A stretch of 9,869 bases of DNA, taken from Desulfobacteraceae bacterium. Lineage in GTDB: Bacteria; Desulfobacterota; Desulfobacteria; Desulfobacterales; Desulfobacteraceae. The stretch covers positions 1 through 9,869 of the forward strand of contig PIVQ01000224.1 of NCBI GenBank assembly GCA_003354055.1, read 5' to 3'. Of this stretch, positions 7,968 through 9,869 are shown piece after piece (positions within the stretch are counted from its first letter, which is position 1; each line of letters begins with the position of its first letter). The notes under the pieces are model-generated. The model searched no databases. It was not told where the DNA came from and saw only the letters and a program-made list of their open reading frames with translations. Both the position numbers and the translations under genes were made by a program.

Positions 7968-7974
7968 CATAGAA

Positions 7975-8880
7975 ATGAAAAACGATGCAATCTACCGGCT
8001 GTTAAAACTTTTTATACAATTGCTTGGCCGGATCCCACGACCCGTGGCAAGGGCATGTTCAGATTTTTTGGGTCTTGCCTGGTTCAAGTTTGACAAACGG
8101 CATCGGACCATTGCCCAGGAGAATATCGAACAGTCATTTGGAACCTCCATGGACGGCCCTGATTTAAGAAATATGGTCAGACGTATCTTTAAGAATATTG
8201 CAGGCATCATCTTTGAGATCGGTTGGGCCTATAATTTAAATGAGAAAGAGTTCTCCCGCTATTTTATTTTTAAAGGCTACGAACACCTGGAAGAGGCCCT
8301 TAAAAAGAAGAAAGGAGTGCTTGCTCTGACCTGCCATATGGGAAACTGGGAACTGCTCTGTCAGGCTGTCTCTCAGATGGGGCTAAAAAATGCAATCCTT
8401 TACAGAAAACTAGATTTTGAGCCCCTGGAAAAACTGTTGCTCGAAATCCGCGAGAGTTACGGAACAAAGCTTATCCCAATGAAGGGTGCCAGTCAAAAAA
8501 TCGAGACCTTACTCGCTCAGGGCCAGATTGTCGGAACCCTCCTCGATCAAAACGTAGACTGGTACCAGGGCTGTTATGTGGATTTTTTTGGACGAAAGGC
8601 CTGCACAAACAAAGGACTGGCCTCTCTGATCCTAAGGACAGGAGCGCCGGTTGTACCGATGTTCATCACAAGGCAGGACGGACGGTATATCATTGAATTT
8701 TTACCAGAGGTTCCCCTGGTCTCGACCGGCGATAAAATAAAAGATCTTGAGATCAACACACAGAACTACACCTCGGCTATAGAGTCCATCATACGGCGTT
8801 GTCCGGACCAATGGCTCTGGGTTCACAACCGCTGGAAAACCAAGGCTGCCTTTCCGTGGCCAAGGCATGGTGAACTATAG
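7975..8880 (+). CDS. LpxL/HtrB-family lipid A biosynthesis acyltransferase
   Basis: 301 residues, the usual length of this family (E. coli LpxL has 306). Members transfer a secondary acyl chain from acyl carrier protein to a lipid A precursor at the inner face of the cytoplasmic membrane. The catalytic HX4E motif is His121-MGNW-Glu126 in LTCHMGNWELL. Other family marks are DQN at 191-193, VDFFGRKACTNKGLASL at 202-218, GAPVVPMF at 223-230 and the near-terminal WLWVHNRWK at 280-288. The N-terminal 38 residues are hydrophobic with several basic residues and may act as a membrane anchor; there is no cleavable signal peptide. The ATG at 7975 has a ribosome site and a promoter upstream. The gene stands alone: recC diverges from it and the kinase gene converges on it. 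The sequence does not tell which acyl chain or position is used, so I do not assign lpxL or lpxM. The closing HGEL residues carry no motif. Confidence 0.92.
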   Translation: MKNDAIYRLLKLFIQLLGRIPRPVARACSDFLGLAWFKFDKRHRTIAQENIEQSFGTSMDGPDLRNMVRRIFKNIAGIIFEIGWAYNLNEKEFSRYFIFKGYEHLEEALKKKKGVLALTCHMGNWELLCQAVSQMGLKNAILYRKLDFEPLEKLLLEIRESYGTKLIPMKGASQKIETLLAQGQIVGTLLDQNVDWYQGCYVDFFGRKACTNKGLASLILRTGAPVVPMFITRQDGRYIIEFLPEVPLVSTGDKIKDLEINTQNYTSAIESIIRRCPDQWLWVHNRWKTKAAFPWPRHGEL

Positions 8881-8883
8881 ATT

Positions 8884-9869
8884 TCACCCGTCGCCAGGAT
8901 CGTCTTCCGGATCGTTGTCCCGGGCAAGGGTACCAAGAGAGTCCATGACCCGGGTAAACGCCGTCACGCAGTTTTCCGTCAATAGACCGATCTTAGATTC
9001 GGATTCCCGGGCCTTGCAGGCATCCTCAAGTTTCTGTGTAGCCTGCTCAAGCTCCGGAGCTCCCATGCTGCCGCTTACCCCTTTAATGGTATGGGCCAGT
9101 ATTTCCAATCCTTCCCAGTCTTGTTGTTCCAGCAGAGATTCAAATTGCCCGACCGTATCATTCTCTTCATGCTTTTGGAAAAATCGGATCAATATGCGCT
9201 TGAACGATGCAGGAGAAATACGGACGAATTTCAAGGCAGCGGTAAAATCCAGACCCGGCAGATGTGAAGGCAGGCCCGATTCCGTTTCCGGATCTTTTGG
9301 CTTATGTTCAAAGGATCGAACCGGTGTTGTCCCGTTTTTCCCCCGGGTAAACCGCCACAGGGTTTCAAACAAAAGTTCCTGATTGATGGGCTTGGCGATA
9401 TAGCCGTCCATACCTGCGGCCAGGCATTTATCCGCATCCCCTTTCATGGCGTGGGCAGTCATGGCGATAATAGGAATCTTTGAAAACTGTGTTTTTTTCC
9501 TGATCATTCCGGTGGCTTCATATCCGTCCATTACCGGCATCTGGATGTCCATTAGCACCAGGTCAAAAGTCCCGGTTTCAAGTGCAACCACAGCTTCTTT
9601 ACCGTTGTTGCAGACGGTCAGGTCTACCGAGGCCTTGTCCAGAACCGCCCGGACAATATCCTGGTTGGTGAGGTTATCTTCCGCCAGAAGTACACGAACC
9701 CCTTGAATTCGATCCTGAAACACAGGATCGGATTGAACCTTACAGGGATGGTCATCCCTGATTTTCCTGCCAAAGGCCTCCAGAACAGCATTATAGAGAG
9801 AGGACACTTTTATGGGTTTGTAGACCACGCCGTCAATTTGGGAATTTTTTGCAAGGTCAGTGGTTTCCC
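8884..9869 (-). CDS. Hybrid sensor histidine kinase, C-terminal part: REC end, REC, HPt (5' end outside window)
   Basis: The frame is open to the right edge (residues ETTDLAKNSQIDGV precede the GTG at 9828), so this is the last 328 or so residues of a longer protein, and the GTG at 9828 is not a start. First comes the tail of a receiver domain: GVVYKPIKVSSLYNAVLEAFG carries its conserved Lys-Pro. Next is a complete receiver domain from about 9699 to 9345, with the acidic pair Glu-Asp in LLAEDN, phosphoacceptor Asp in LMDIQMP (codon 9549-9547), Thr in IIAMTAHAM and Lys in IAKPI. An acid-rich linker leads to an HPt domain with its phosphorylated His in LAHTIKGVSG (codon 9093-9091). The protein ends in an acidic tail, DNDPEDDPGDG. 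The family works as a His-Asp-His phosphorelay passing phosphate to a separate response regulator. Input and kinase domains lie outside the window. The stop is 3 bases from the acyltransferase stop on the other strand. Confidence 0.9.
   Translation of the reverse strand, partial: ETTDLAKNSQIDGVVYKPIKVSSLYNAVLEAFGRKIRDDHPCKVQSDPVFQDRIQGVRVLLAEDNLTNQDIVRAVLDKASVDLTVCNNGKEAVVALETGTFDLVLMDIQMPVMDGYEATGMIRKKTQFSKIPIIAMTAHAMKGDADKCLAAGMDGYIAKPINQELLFETLWRFTRGKNGTTPVRSFEHKPKDPETESGLPSHLPGLDFTAALKFVRISPASFKRILIRFFQKHEENDTVGQFESLLEQQDWEGLEILAHTIKGVSGSMGAPELEQATQKLEDACKARESESKIGLLTENCVTAFTRVMDSLGTLARDNDPEDDPGDG

Larger units (their letters stand above)
7636..7974. other. Divergent intergenic region between recC and the acyltransferase gene
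   Basis: This 339-base region separates divergently read genes. The recC-proximal third holds the recC ribosome site and the 12-base repeat array. The part at 7742-7870 is more AT-rich and I see no gene in it; a plus-strand open frame crossing it starts inside recC and ends at 7972 without family resemblance. The right part carries an inverted repeat and a sigma70-like promoter facing the acyltransferase. I found no convincing promoter for recC, although one must lie here or within the acyltransferase gene. Confidence 0.7.

Noticed and set aside
7346..7972. A 208-codon plus-strand open frame ending just before the acyltransferase ATG
   Set aside because: Most of it is antisense to recC and it crosses the repeat array and promoter region; no family resemblance. 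Its Gly-x-Pro stretch is explained by the 12-base repeat.

Overview
The window looks like chromosomal DNA of a Gram-negative bacterium. It holds a RecBC-type recombination nuclease and a lipid A-type acyltransferase. The protein style and moderate-to-high GC would suit a deltaproteobacterium such as a Desulfobacterales member, but that placement is an inference from general resemblance. Five protein genes account for nearly all of it; two are cut by the window edges. I see no tRNA, rRNA, CRISPR array, insertion sequence or phage gene.

Layout: (1) positions 1-497, plus strand, the C-terminal part of an extended short-chain dehydrogenase, probably a thioester or fatty-acyl reductase. (2) A GC-rich hairpin at 511-542 between convergent genes, probably a shared terminator. 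(3) 554-7635, minus strand, a recC-recB operon joined by a 4-base ATGA overlap; recC probably starts at a TTG at 7635. (4) 7636-7974, the divergent intergenic region. It carries an array of 12-base near-repeats next to recC, an inverted repeat and a good sigma70-like promoter facing right. (5) 7975-8880, plus strand, an LpxL/HtrB-family acyltransferase. (6) 8884-9869, minus strand, the C-terminal part of a hybrid sensor kinase with the end of one receiver domain, a complete second receiver domain and an HPt domain.

RecB and RecC should act together in processing double-strand DNA ends for RecA-dependent repair. No recD lies beside them: the operon ends at recB. RecB keeps its helicase and nuclease motifs. 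RecC differs from Escherichia coli RecC at several positions that line the Chi-reading channel, so the recognition sequence may differ. The acyltransferase and the sensor kinase appear unrelated to the recombination operon. Their stop codons are only 3 bases apart, tail to tail.

Nothing here looks like a wholly new system. The points most worth following are the recBC pair without recD, the altered Chi channel, the repeat array in the recC leader and the possible operator over the acyltransferase promoter.
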